Shown here in pieces: positions 32,772-40,731 of a stretch of DNA of 61,497 nucleotides (the first letter of the stretch is position 1; each line of letters begins with the position of its first letter). The notes under the pieces are model-generated. The model made no database searches. It was not told where the DNA came from and was given only the letters and a program-made list of their open reading frames with translations. The translations under genes and the position numbers were made by a program. This DNA is from an uncultured Clostridium sp. (GTDB lineage: Bacteria > Bacillota > Clostridia > Oscillospirales > Acutalibacteraceae), in the NCBI GenBank assembly GCA_958422185.1, contig CATZNW010000016.1, positions 1-61,497 of the forward strand, in the 5' to 3' direction.

Positions 32772-34804
32772 TGAATAATATGTCCAAAAACTGGAAATCT
32801 GCCGTATTTTACATTCTGATACCCGTTTTGCTGGTTGTACTGGCGTTCATATTCGCAAATTCACAAAACGGCACGGAAATGAAATACAGTCAGATAGTCA
32901 ATCTGTTTAAAACGGATCAGGTGTCTGAATTTGAGCTTGACCTGACATCAGGCGCCCTGACTTATAAAACTTTTGACAAGCCTGAGGAAGCGCAGGAATA
33001 TAAGGTTCCCAGCGTAACGTATTTCCTTGAGGATATAAGAGACAGTATTGATGAATATAACGAATCACACCCGGATGCGCAGATCGTTTATAACTATAAA
33101 CAGAGCAATTCCAGAAGCTGGATCGTAAGTCTTCTGCCGTATGTGATTATCATAGTCGGCGGATCGGTTCTGGTTTGGTTCATGATGAAAAAAATGGGCG
33201 ATACCATGAACAGTGAGACCAACAGAACACTTGGTTTCGGCAGAGTTAAAACAAAAACGCTGGAGGATAAGAATAAAAAAACTTTTGCCGATGTCGCTGG
33301 TTGCGACGAGGAAAAGGCGGAGCTTGAAGAACTTGTTGAATTTCTTAAGGATCCCCAGAAATTTACCGACCTTGGTGCAAGAATCCCTAAGGGCGTTTTG
33401 CTTGTAGGCCCTCCGGGAACCGGTAAGACGCTTCTTGCAAAAGCCGTTGCAGGCGAGGCAAACGCGCCGTTTTTATCTATTTCAGGCTCTGATTTTGTAG
33501 AAATGTATGTTGGCGTAGGTGCCAGCCGTGTCAGAGATCTGTTTTCACAGGCCATCAAGAAGGCTCCGGCAATCGTTTTTATTGACGAAATTGACGCTGT
33601 CGGCAGACACAGGGGCGCCGGAACCGGCGGCGGAAATGATGAGCGTGAGCAGACGCTTAATCAGCTGCTCGTTGAAATGGACGGTTTCGGAACTAATAGC
33701 GGCGTCATCGTTATTGCGGCAACGAACAGACCTGATGTTCTTGATCCCGCGCTTTTAAGACCCGGCAGATTTGACAGGCAGATCACAGTAAACAGGCCAG
33801 ATACTCAGGGCAGGGAAGATATCCTCAAAGTCCACTCTAAAAATAAGCCGCTCGGACCTGATGTTAACCTTAAAGAGGTCGCTCAGCTTACGATTGGATT
33901 TACCGGTGCTGATCTTGAGAATCTTCTGAACGAAGCGGCGTTGCTTGCAGCCAGAAGACATAAAAAGGCGATTACCAATGAAGAGATCCAGGACGCGACT
34001 ACGCGTGTTGAAATGGGTACGGAAAAGAAATCGCACAAATATTCCGAAAAAGCGAAAAAGCTTACCGCTTATCATGAGTCCGGCCATGCCGTAGTATCAT
34101 TTTATTTGGAAAACCACGACCCCGTTAAGGAGATTTCGATCATTCCCCGCGGTCTCGGGGCAGGCGGTTATACAATGTATCAGCCTCAGGAAGAGAATTA
34201 CACCTCAAAAAGCGAAATGCTCGACTCTCTTGTTTCCATGATGGGCGGGCGTGTTGCAGAGGCACTGGCACTGGATGATATTTCCACCGGCGCATCCAAT
34301 GATCTTCAGCGTGCAACGCAGATCTGCCGTGATATGGTGGCGAAATACGGTATGAGTGACGAACTCGGACCGGTTGTATACAGTGATGAAAATAACGAGG
34401 TATTTCTCGGCAAAGATTACGGTCACGTCAATAATTACAGTGAAGAGACCTCTGCCAGAATTGACGGGCAGATCGAAAAAATGATGCGTGAAGCGTACGA
34501 CAGAACTTACAAGATCTTAAAAGAACACTATGATAAGCTGGAGCTTGTTGCAGAAACACTTATCAGCCGTGAAAAGATCAATTCTGCTGAATTTGAGTCA
34601 CTCATGGAAAACGGCACTTTACCATCGGAATCTTCAAATATTGACGCGTCCGCCGGAGTGACTGAGGAAAAAGATGCGGAAGCAGATACAGATAGCGGCG
34701 AATCCGTTTCAGAACCCGCAGATCCAAATCCTTACAGGCAGGATTCTGCTCATCAGGATACGACGGAATCTGGTTCTGACAGCCATTCATCGGATAATAT
34801 TTGA
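32771..34804 (+). CDS. ftsH: ATP-dependent zinc metalloprotease FtsH
   Basis: A 677-residue membrane AAA+ protease. Two membrane helices (about 10-28 and 118-138) flank a small extracytoplasmic domain. AAA: Walker A GPPGTGKT (213-220), Walker B IVFIDEIDAVGRHRGAG, SRH 'VIVIAATNRPDVLDPALLRPGRFDR'. Protease: HESGH (H435, E436, H439), with the distal Asp in 'DDISTGASNDLQ'. The C-terminal ~60 residues are acidic and Ser-rich and probably disordered. It starts on the TAATG overlap with tilS, with GGAGG upstream. The operon ends at the following terminator. Confidence 0.97.
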   Translation: MNNMSKNWKSAVFYILIPVLLVVLAFIFANSQNGTEMKYSQIVNLFKTDQVSEFELDLTSGALTYKTFDKPEEAQEYKVPSVTYFLEDIRDSIDEYNESHPDAQIVYNYKQSNSRSWIVSLLPYVIIIVGGSVLVWFMMKKMGDTMNSETNRTLGFGRVKTKTLEDKNKKTFADVAGCDEEKAELEELVEFLKDPQKFTDLGARIPKGVLLVGPPGTGKTLLAKAVAGEANAPFLSISGSDFVEMYVGVGASRVRDLFSQAIKKAPAIVFIDEIDAVGRHRGAGTGGGNDEREQTLNQLLVEMDGFGTNSGVIVIAATNRPDVLDPALLRPGRFDRQITVNRPDTQGREDILKVHSKNKPLGPDVNLKEVAQLTIGFTGADLENLLNEAALLAARRHKKAITNEEIQDATTRVEMGTEKKSHKYSEKAKKLTAYHESGHAVVSFYLENHDPVKEISIIPRGLGAGGYTMYQPQEENYTSKSEMLDSLVSMMGGRVAEALALDDISTGASNDLQRATQICRDMVAKYGMSDELGPVVYSDENNEVFLGKDYGHVNNYSEETSARIDGQIEKMMREAYDRTYKILKEHYDKLELVAETLISREKINSAEFESLMENGTLPSESSNIDASAGVTEEKDAEADTDSGESVSEPADPNPYRQDSAHQDTTESGSDSHSSDNI

Positions 34805-34836
34805 TGTCAGTTTTCATAAATGAAAATATTTTTCAG

Positions 34837-34870
34837 AAAATAAGATGTGTTTACCGCATCTTATTTTTTT
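34837..34870 (+). terminator. Terminator after ftsH
   Basis: AAAATAAGATG (34837-34847) pairs with CATCTTATTTT (34857-34867), continuing into T's to 34870. Confidence 0.88.
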
Positions 34871-34942
34871 GTTATGTTTTATATTAATTTTGCATTTTAA
34901 GCAGATAATATTTCATCATATTGTTGCAGTGATTACAAAATC

Positions 34943-34970
34943 TTGACAAATCCACAATATCTTGTATAAT
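34943..34970 (+). promoter_or_regulatory. Promoter of the topoisomerase operon
   Basis: TTGACA (34943-34948), a 16-nt spacer and TATAAT (34965-34970), with a short leader of about 22 nt to the ATG. Confidence 0.9.
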
Positions 34971-34999
34971 ATTTCTGTATAAAATCAGCGGAGGTAATT

Positions 35000-36976
35000 A
35001 TGGCCAAAAAGAACGAATACAATAATGAAAGTATAAGGTCTTTAAAAGGCGCGGACAGAGTAAGAAAAAGACCTGCCGTTATTTTCGGATCCAATGATAT
35101 AGAGGGATGCGAGCACTCGATCTTCGAGATCATGAGCAACTCGATCGACGAGGCGCGAGAAGGCCGCGGAAATAAAATTATAGTCACCAGATTTTCCGAC
35201 TGTTCCGTGGAGGTTCAGGATTTCGGGGCGGGTATTCCCGTTGATTACAACAAGGCGGAAGATGAGGAAAACTGGAAGCTTCTTTTCTGTGAACTTTATG
35301 CCGGCGGCAAATACGGTAACGGAACGGAAAATTATGAATATTCGCTTGGTTTGAACGGTCTTGGCCTTTGCGCGACGCAGTATGCGTCTGAATATATGGA
35401 CGCGGAAATACACAGAGACGGATATTGCTATACGCTTCATTTTGAGCATGGAGAGAATATAGGCGGTTTAAAAAGAGAAGCTTATGCAAAAAAAGATACC
35501 GGCTCCAGGATCAGATGGAAACCGGATCTCAAAGTGTTTACTGATATCAATGTGCCGCTTGAGTATTATCAGGCCACGTTAAAACGTCAGGCGATCGTGA
35601 ATGACGGAATAACATTCATACTCAGAAATCAGACCTCAAACGGATTTGAAACATTTGAATACTGCTATAAAAACGGAATCAAAGATTATGTCGATGAGCT
35701 TGCCGCAGGAAACGCATTTACGACTCCGCAGTACTGGGAGTGTGAAAGAGTGGGCAAGGACAGAGAGGATCTCAGCGAGTATAAGCTTATTATAAAAGCT
35801 GCTCTCTGTTTTTCTTTAAAAACGCAGTGCAAAGAGTATTATCACAATTCAAGTTTTCTTGAGCACGGCGGCGCACCGGACAAGGCATTTAAAAGTGCAT
35901 TTGTAAATCAGATAAACGCCTATCTTAAAGCAAATAATAAATATACCAAGACCGACAGTCAGATCAATATACAGGATATTGAGGATATACTTATATTTGT
36001 TGTTTCCTCGTTTTCAACACAGACTTCATATGAAAATCAGACCAAGAAGTCCATAACCAATAAATTTATTCAGGAAGCAATGACTGATTTCTTCAGAAAA
36101 CAGCTTGAAGTGTATTTTATTGAGAATAAAATGGATGCGGATAAGATCGCGGATCAGGTGCTTATCAATATGCGCAGCCGCGTAAAGGCGGAGAACACGA
36201 GAAAAAGTCTGAAAAGCACATTACAGACTAAGATCGATATGACGAACCGCGTGCAAAAATTTGTTGACTGCAGATCCAAGGATGTTTCGGAGCGGGAGCT
36301 TTTCATTGTTGAAGGAGATTCGGCTCTTGGAGCCTGCAAACAGGCCAGAGACGCGAATTTCCAGGCTATTATGCCTATTCGAGGCAAGATACTTAACTGC
36401 CTTAAGAGTGAATACAGCAAGATATTTAAAAATGAGATCATAACCGATCTGATCAAAGTTCTTGGCTGCGGCGTTGAAATGCGATCAAAGGCAGCCAAGG
36501 ATCTGTCTGCGTTTGACATTAACAATCTCCGTTGGAGCAAGATCCTTATCTGCACGGATGCGGACGTAGACGGTTTTCAGATCCGCACACTCGTATTGAC
36601 CATGATATACAGACTTATGCCGCAGCTGATAGAGCAGGGAAAAGTGTATATTGATGAATCGCCCCTGTATGAAGTAACCTGCAAAGATCAGACCTATTTT
36701 GCCTATAACGAAATGGAAATGGACGAGATCAGGGAAGAGCTTAAAGGTAAAAAATACACTGTTCAGCGTTCAAAAGGTCTTGGTGAAAACGAGGCGGATA
36801 TGATGTCTTTGACAACAATGAATCCTGCAACAAGGCGGCTTATCCTTGTTACCCCGGACGACGCGGAAAAAACTTCACAAATATTTGATCTGTTGCTCGG
36901 CGACAATCTGGACGGAAGAAAGCAATATATAACGGATTACGGCTATCTGTATCTGGATACTGCTGACGTAAGCTGA
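35000..36976 (+). CDS. Divergent type II topoisomerase, GyrB/ParE-like subunit
   Basis: A 658-residue ATPase/Toprim subunit. The GHKL fold is recognisable (VRKRPAVIFGSNDIEG, NSIDEARE, VQDFGAGIPVD, AGGKYGNGTENYEYSLGLNGLG), but several near-invariant positions differ from gyrase and topo IV: DNGRGIP is DFGAGIP and SGGLHGVG is SLGLNGLG. The Toprim Glu is E438 in IVEGDSALGACKQ (usual EGDSAGGSAKQ) and the metal DxD is TDADVDGFQIR (D520/D522/D524; usual DGAHIR). Catalytic acids are kept, so activity is likely. GGAGG is 5 nt before the ATG. It is followed by its A subunit after 14 nt. Which cellular role it fills is not clear from sequence. Confidence 0.85.
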   Translation: MAKKNEYNNESIRSLKGADRVRKRPAVIFGSNDIEGCEHSIFEIMSNSIDEAREGRGNKIIVTRFSDCSVEVQDFGAGIPVDYNKAEDEENWKLLFCELYAGGKYGNGTENYEYSLGLNGLGLCATQYASEYMDAEIHRDGYCYTLHFEHGENIGGLKREAYAKKDTGSRIRWKPDLKVFTDINVPLEYYQATLKRQAIVNDGITFILRNQTSNGFETFEYCYKNGIKDYVDELAAGNAFTTPQYWECERVGKDREDLSEYKLIIKAALCFSLKTQCKEYYHNSSFLEHGGAPDKAFKSAFVNQINAYLKANNKYTKTDSQINIQDIEDILIFVVSSFSTQTSYENQTKKSITNKFIQEAMTDFFRKQLEVYFIENKMDADKIADQVLINMRSRVKAENTRKSLKSTLQTKIDMTNRVQKFVDCRSKDVSERELFIVEGDSALGACKQARDANFQAIMPIRGKILNCLKSEYSKIFKNEIITDLIKVLGCGVEMRSKAAKDLSAFDINNLRWSKILICTDADVDGFQIRTLVLTMIYRLMPQLIEQGKVYIDESPLYEVTCKDQTYFAYNEMEMDEIREELKGKKYTVQRSKGLGENEADMMSLTTMNPATRRLILVTPDDAEKTSQIFDLLLGDNLDGRKQYITDYGYLYLDTADVS

Positions 36977-36990
36977 TTTAAGGTGAAATT

Positions 36991-39234
36991 ATGCCAAGAA
37001 GAAAAAAAGAAAGTAACAACGAAAATAATACGCAGTTAAACGAAAATGTGCATATTGAAAATGCCGGAACTGTTAAAAGCGAAGTCATTACCGAAACGCT
37101 GAAAACAAATTATATGCCATATGCCATGAGCGTAATTCTGTCCCGTGCGATACCGGAGATAGACGGGCTGAAACCGTCGCACCGCAAACTGCTTTATACA
37201 ATGTATAATATGGGGCTTTTATCCGGCCAGACTATTAAAAGCGCAAATATCGTCGGAAGGACCATGCAGCTGAACCCCCATGGCGATGCGTCTATTTACG
37301 AAACAATGGTGCGGCTCTCCCGCGGTAATGAATCTTTGTTATATCCGTATATTGAATCTAAGGGAAATTTCGGAAAAGCATATTCAAAAAATATGATGTA
37401 TGCGGCTTCCCGTTATACGGAGGCAAAACTTGCTCCTATATGCACAGAGCTTTTTTCGGATATAGATAAAGACACAGTTGATTTTGTAGATAATTATGAT
37501 AATACCATGAAAGAGCCGCGTCTGCTTCCGGTTACCTTTCCAAGCGTTCTTTGTAACGTCACGACAGGCATTGCGGTTGGAATGGCTTCTTCTATAGCTT
37601 CCTTTAATATCCGGGAGGTCTGTGAGACCACGATCGCGCTTATGAAAAATAAGGCGCATGTCATTTCGGATACACTGATTGCACCTGATTTTGTTGGCGG
37701 CGGTTATGTTGTTTATAATAGGGATGAGCTTGAAAAGATCTACGAGACCGGCAAAGGCTCCGTTAAAGTGCGTGCGAAATACAGTTATGATAAATCTTAT
37801 AACTGTATTGATATTACTGAGATACCGCCTACTACCACTTCAGAGGCAGTGATTGATAAAATAGTTGAGCTTGCAAAGGCAAATAAAGTTAAAGAAATTT
37901 CCGACATAAGAGACGAAACAGATTTAAAAGGTCTGAAAATTACAATTGATCTCAAACGCGGAACCGATCCTGATAAGCTTATGCAAAGGCTGTATAAGCT
38001 TACGCCGCTCGAGGATTCTTTTTCCTGCAATTTTAACGTTCTTATTGACGGTAAACCCGGCGTTCGCGGTGTACGCGAGCTTTTGAACGAATGGGTGAAG
38101 TTCAGACTGAGCTGCGTTACAAGGCGTGTCGATTTCAGCCTTGCTAAAAAGAGAAAACAGCTGCATCTTTTAAAAGGTCTTTCCAAGATTTTACTTGATA
38201 TTGATAAGGCTATAAAAATCGTTCGTGAGACTGAAAATGAAACTGATGTTGTTCCAAATCTCATGATTGGCTTTGGTATTGATGAAACACAGGCAGAATA
38301 TGTAGCGGAGATCAAACTTCGTCATTTAAACCGCGAATATATTTTAAAGCGTATAAACGATATTGAAAATCTGGAAAACGATATTGCTCAGTTAGAAGAA
38401 ATACTGGCCAGTGACAAGAAAAAGAAGCAGATCATAATTTCTGAGTTGCAAAACGTGATAAAAAAGTATGATAAAGGCAGAAGATCAGAGATCCTTTACG
38501 ATATTCCTGAGGAAACGGAAAACGACGAGCCTGAGATTCCTGATTATCCGGTAACTGTATTTATATCAAAAGAGGGGTATCTCAAAAAGATAAAAACCGC
38601 AAATCTGAGAATGAGCGGCGAACAGAAGGTCAAAGAGGGCGACGCAATAGAGCGCAGCGAGGAATGTTCAAACAAGGATGAGCTGCTTGTGTTTACTTCC
38701 ATGCATCAGGTATATAAGGCCAAGCTGGACGATTTTCCGGATACAAAAGCATCAGTGTTGGGCGAATATCTTCCTGCAAAGTTAGAGATGGAAGAAGGAG
38801 AAACTGTACGATATACGGCTGTTGTAAAGGAATATAAAGGATACATGATTTTCGTTTTTGAAAACGGTAAGCTTGCAAAGGTGGATATAACAGCCTATGA
38901 AACAAAAACGAACAGGAAGAAGCTTATCAATGCGTTTTCTGACAGATCGCCGCTTGCTGCCGCGATTTACCTTGAAGAGGACAAGGATATTGTTATCACT
39001 TCCCAGGGCGGAAGAAATTTGCTTTTAAACACAGCTGTTATCTTGCCGAAAACAACTAAAAACACACAGGGCGTGCAAGCGATGACTTTAAAGAAAAAAA
39101 GCGATAAGGTCTTATCGCTTCATCTTTATAAACCCGGCGAATTTGAGAAGGAATGGAGATTCAGGCCTAAAAATCTGCCGGCGGCCGGAGCTGTGCTGAG
39201 TGCATCTGATGTAGGAGAACAGCTTTCATTTTAA
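36991..39234 (+). CDS. Divergent type II topoisomerase, GyrA/ParC-like subunit
   Basis: A 747-residue DNA-breaking subunit. A charged, Asn-rich N-terminus (about 35 residues) precedes 'YMPYAMSVILSRAIPEIDGLKPSHRKLLYTMY'. The catalytic tyrosine is Y142 in YAASRYTEAKL (usual AAMRYTE). The winged helix has NPHGDASIYETMVRLS and the DNA gate 'LPVTFPSVLCNVTTGIAVGMAS'. The coiled-coil tower carries 'LNREYILKRINDIENLENDIAQLEEIL'. The C-terminal beta-propeller repeats are weak, and no GyrA box (QRRGGRG) is seen, which argues against negative supercoiling. Co-transcribed with the B subunit. Best described as a topo IV-like paralogue. Confidence 0.87.
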   Translation: MPRRKKESNNENNTQLNENVHIENAGTVKSEVITETLKTNYMPYAMSVILSRAIPEIDGLKPSHRKLLYTMYNMGLLSGQTIKSANIVGRTMQLNPHGDASIYETMVRLSRGNESLLYPYIESKGNFGKAYSKNMMYAASRYTEAKLAPICTELFSDIDKDTVDFVDNYDNTMKEPRLLPVTFPSVLCNVTTGIAVGMASSIASFNIREVCETTIALMKNKAHVISDTLIAPDFVGGGYVVYNRDELEKIYETGKGSVKVRAKYSYDKSYNCIDITEIPPTTTSEAVIDKIVELAKANKVKEISDIRDETDLKGLKITIDLKRGTDPDKLMQRLYKLTPLEDSFSCNFNVLIDGKPGVRGVRELLNEWVKFRLSCVTRRVDFSLAKKRKQLHLLKGLSKILLDIDKAIKIVRETENETDVVPNLMIGFGIDETQAEYVAEIKLRHLNREYILKRINDIENLENDIAQLEEILASDKKKKQIIISELQNVIKKYDKGRRSEILYDIPEETENDEPEIPDYPVTVFISKEGYLKKIKTANLRMSGEQKVKEGDAIERSEECSNKDELLVFTSMHQVYKAKLDDFPDTKASVLGEYLPAKLEMEEGETVRYTAVVKEYKGYMIFVFENGKLAKVDITAYETKTNRKKLINAFSDRSPLAAAIYLEEDKDIVITSQGGRNLLLNTAVILPKTTKNTQGVQAMTLKKKSDKVLSLHLYKPGEFEKEWRFRPKNLPAAGAVLSASDVGEQLSF

Positions 39235-39281
39235 GAACAAAGCACAGCTGTTTTTTCTCAGCATACGCCATTATGTAAATA

Positions 39282-39332
39282 CCGCTTTTTCAAGCGGCAG
39301 ACGGTAAAAGCAAACGCTGGAATTCTACCGTC
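39282..39332 (+). other. Two adjacent short hairpins in the topoisomerase-secG gap
   Basis: CCGCTT (39282-39287) pairs with AAGCGG (39292-39297), and GACGGTA (39300-39306) pairs with TACCGTC (39326-39332). Neither has a strong T-tract, though an AT-rich stretch follows. The 220-bp gap otherwise holds only the secG promoter. They may be a weak terminator or a small RNA structure. Confidence 0.35.
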
Positions 39333-39391
39333 ATAAATATTATTATTATAAACGCAGATAAAATTCAAGTTAATTAATGGCAAAAAAACTC

Positions 39392-39420
39392 TTGCAATAT
39401 GCAGAAGTATATGATATAAT
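39392..39420 (+). promoter_or_regulatory. Promoter of secG
   Basis: TTGCAA (39392-39397), a 17-nt spacer and TATAAT (39415-39420), 35 nt before the secG ATG. Confidence 0.8.
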
Positions 39421-39454
39421 CCTTTAGTATTAAATATCAACGGAGGATTATTTC

Positions 39455-39706
39455 ATGCTTTGGTATCATTATGTTTTCGGTGTGATTCTTATACTCGTTT
39501 CAATAATTATAATTGCAGTAGTTCTTTTGCAGGAGGGTCGTTCTCAGAATCTTTCCGGCGCTATTGCCGGCGGTGCTGAAACATTTCTTGGCAAATCCAA
39601 GGGCCGTACTATTGAAGCTAAACTGGAAAAAATCACAAAGTGGCTTATTGTGGCCTTCTTCGTATTAGTTCTTGCAGCGTTTTTGATTTTTCTGTTTATA
39701 GGCTGA
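39455..39706 (+). CDS. secG: Preprotein translocase subunit SecG
   Basis: An 83-residue protein with two membrane helices (about 5-24 and 58-80) and the conserved loop 'LLQEGRSQNLSGAIAGGAETFLGKSKGR'. It stabilises and assists the SecYE channel in protein export. CGGAGG precedes the ATG. An intrinsic terminator follows immediately. Confidence 0.95.
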   Translation: MLWYHYVFGVILILVSIIIIAVVLLQEGRSQNLSGAIAGGAETFLGKSKGRTIEAKLEKITKWLIVAFFVLVLAAFLIFLFIG

Positions 39707-39721
39707 TAATTTAACTTTATT

Positions 39722-39754
39722 AATAACCTTGCGTTTCGCAGGGTTATTTTTTTT
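39722..39754 (+). terminator. Intrinsic terminator abutting the next gene's ribosome binding site
   Basis: AATAACCTTGCG (39722-39733) pairs over 12 bp with CGCAGGGTTATT (39737-39748; one T-G pair) around TTT, then T's to 39754. AGGTGAG, the Shine-Dalgarno of the exonuclease gene, starts at the very next base. Confidence 0.9.
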
Positions 39755-39764
39755 AGGTGAGCAA

Positions 39765-40628
39765 ATGGAATATATTATTTTTGATCTTGAGTGGAACAAC
39801 GCCTATGATTATAAAGAGAAGAAAAGCATGAACGAGATAATGGAAATCGGTGCCGTGCGTCTGGATAAAGATCTGAATGTTTCCGATACGTTTACTCAGC
39901 TTATCAAACCAAAATTATCCAAAAAGCTTTCAAAGCGTTTCACGGATCTTACCAGCATTACCAAAGATGAAATAACGGAATTTGGAATACCGTTTGAGCA
40001 GGCAATGAAAAACTTTTCTTCCTGGGCAGGAGATCATGATATTGTTTTTATGAGCTGGTCGAACAGCGATTTATATGTGCTGGTTTCAAATTACAAAAGA
40101 TTCTTCGGCAATACTTATGTTTCCTTTATGAAAATGTACCTTGACGCGCAGAAATACTGCCAGTCCTTTTTGGATGACTGCAAAGAACAGATAAGCCTTG
40201 CCCATTGCGCGGAAAAGCTTGAAGTCCATATTGAGGAGGAGAATCTTCACAGAGCGCTTGAAGATTGCTATGCCGCGGCTGCGTGCTTTAAAAAGGTTTA
40301 TAACAGTGAACGTGCTGAATCCATGGTTTGTTTGTGTGATACTGATTTTTTCGGCCGTCTTGCTTTCAAGCCGTATGTTATTTCAAAACCAGTGTCCAAA
40401 GAATACAATTTTTTTAAAGAGCGTTTCAGCTGTCCTGCTTGTGGTACGGATCTTACCAGAATAAGCGACGTTCAGCTTGTCAATAATTCATTTAAAACCG
40501 TACTGTTTTGCAGCAAGTGCCAGAAAAAGTTCTGGGGATTTGTCAGGGTGAAAAGATTATATGACGGATTAAGCACTTCCAAAAGAATTACTGAGATGAG
40601 CAGAAACAAGGCAAAAAAATATAATTAA
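39765..40628 (+). CDS. DEDDh 3'-5' exonuclease with C-terminal zinc ribbon (KapD-like)
   Basis: A 287-residue protein. The exonuclease domain has ExoI IIFDLEWNN (Asp, Glu), 'FTDLTSITKDEI', ExoII 'VFMSWSNSDLYVL' and ExoIII 'LHRALEDCYAAA' (His, Asp), the DEDDh arrangement of the KapD/inhibitor-of-KinA-pathway group. After about residue 220 a zinc ribbon follows (CPACGTDL ... CSKCQKKFWGF). The ATG at 39765 has AGGTGAG upstream; a longer reading would run through the terminator. The substrate, RNA or DNA, is not known. No promoter is visible between secG and this gene. Confidence 0.82.
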   Translation: MEYIIFDLEWNNAYDYKEKKSMNEIMEIGAVRLDKDLNVSDTFTQLIKPKLSKKLSKRFTDLTSITKDEITEFGIPFEQAMKNFSSWAGDHDIVFMSWSNSDLYVLVSNYKRFFGNTYVSFMKMYLDAQKYCQSFLDDCKEQISLAHCAEKLEVHIEEENLHRALEDCYAAAACFKKVYNSERAESMVCLCDTDFFGRLAFKPYVISKPVSKEYNFFKERFSCPACGTDLTRISDVQLVNNSFKTVLFCSKCQKKFWGFVRVKRLYDGLSTSKRITEMSRNKAKKYN

Positions 40629-40661
40629 CAAAAAATTCTTTATTTAATAATAAAAATATAG

Positions 40662-40667
40662 TATAAT
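40662..40667 (+). promoter_or_regulatory. Likely -10 box of the class A PBP gene
   Basis: TATAAT at 40662-40667 in an AT-rich gap, 64 nt before the ATG. No good -35 at 16-18 nt. Confidence 0.45.
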
Positions 40668-40731
40668 AACTTAAACGTTTTTAAATAAGTTTTGTATTTT
40701 TATTCTGAAGAATCTGTAAGGAGGTATTTGA

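Noticed and set aside
39235..39256. Terminator after the GyrA/ParC-like gene (ACAGCTGT followed by T's)
   Set aside because: The palindrome has no loop, and the only loopable stem is 4 bp (AACA/TGTT), too weak to list.
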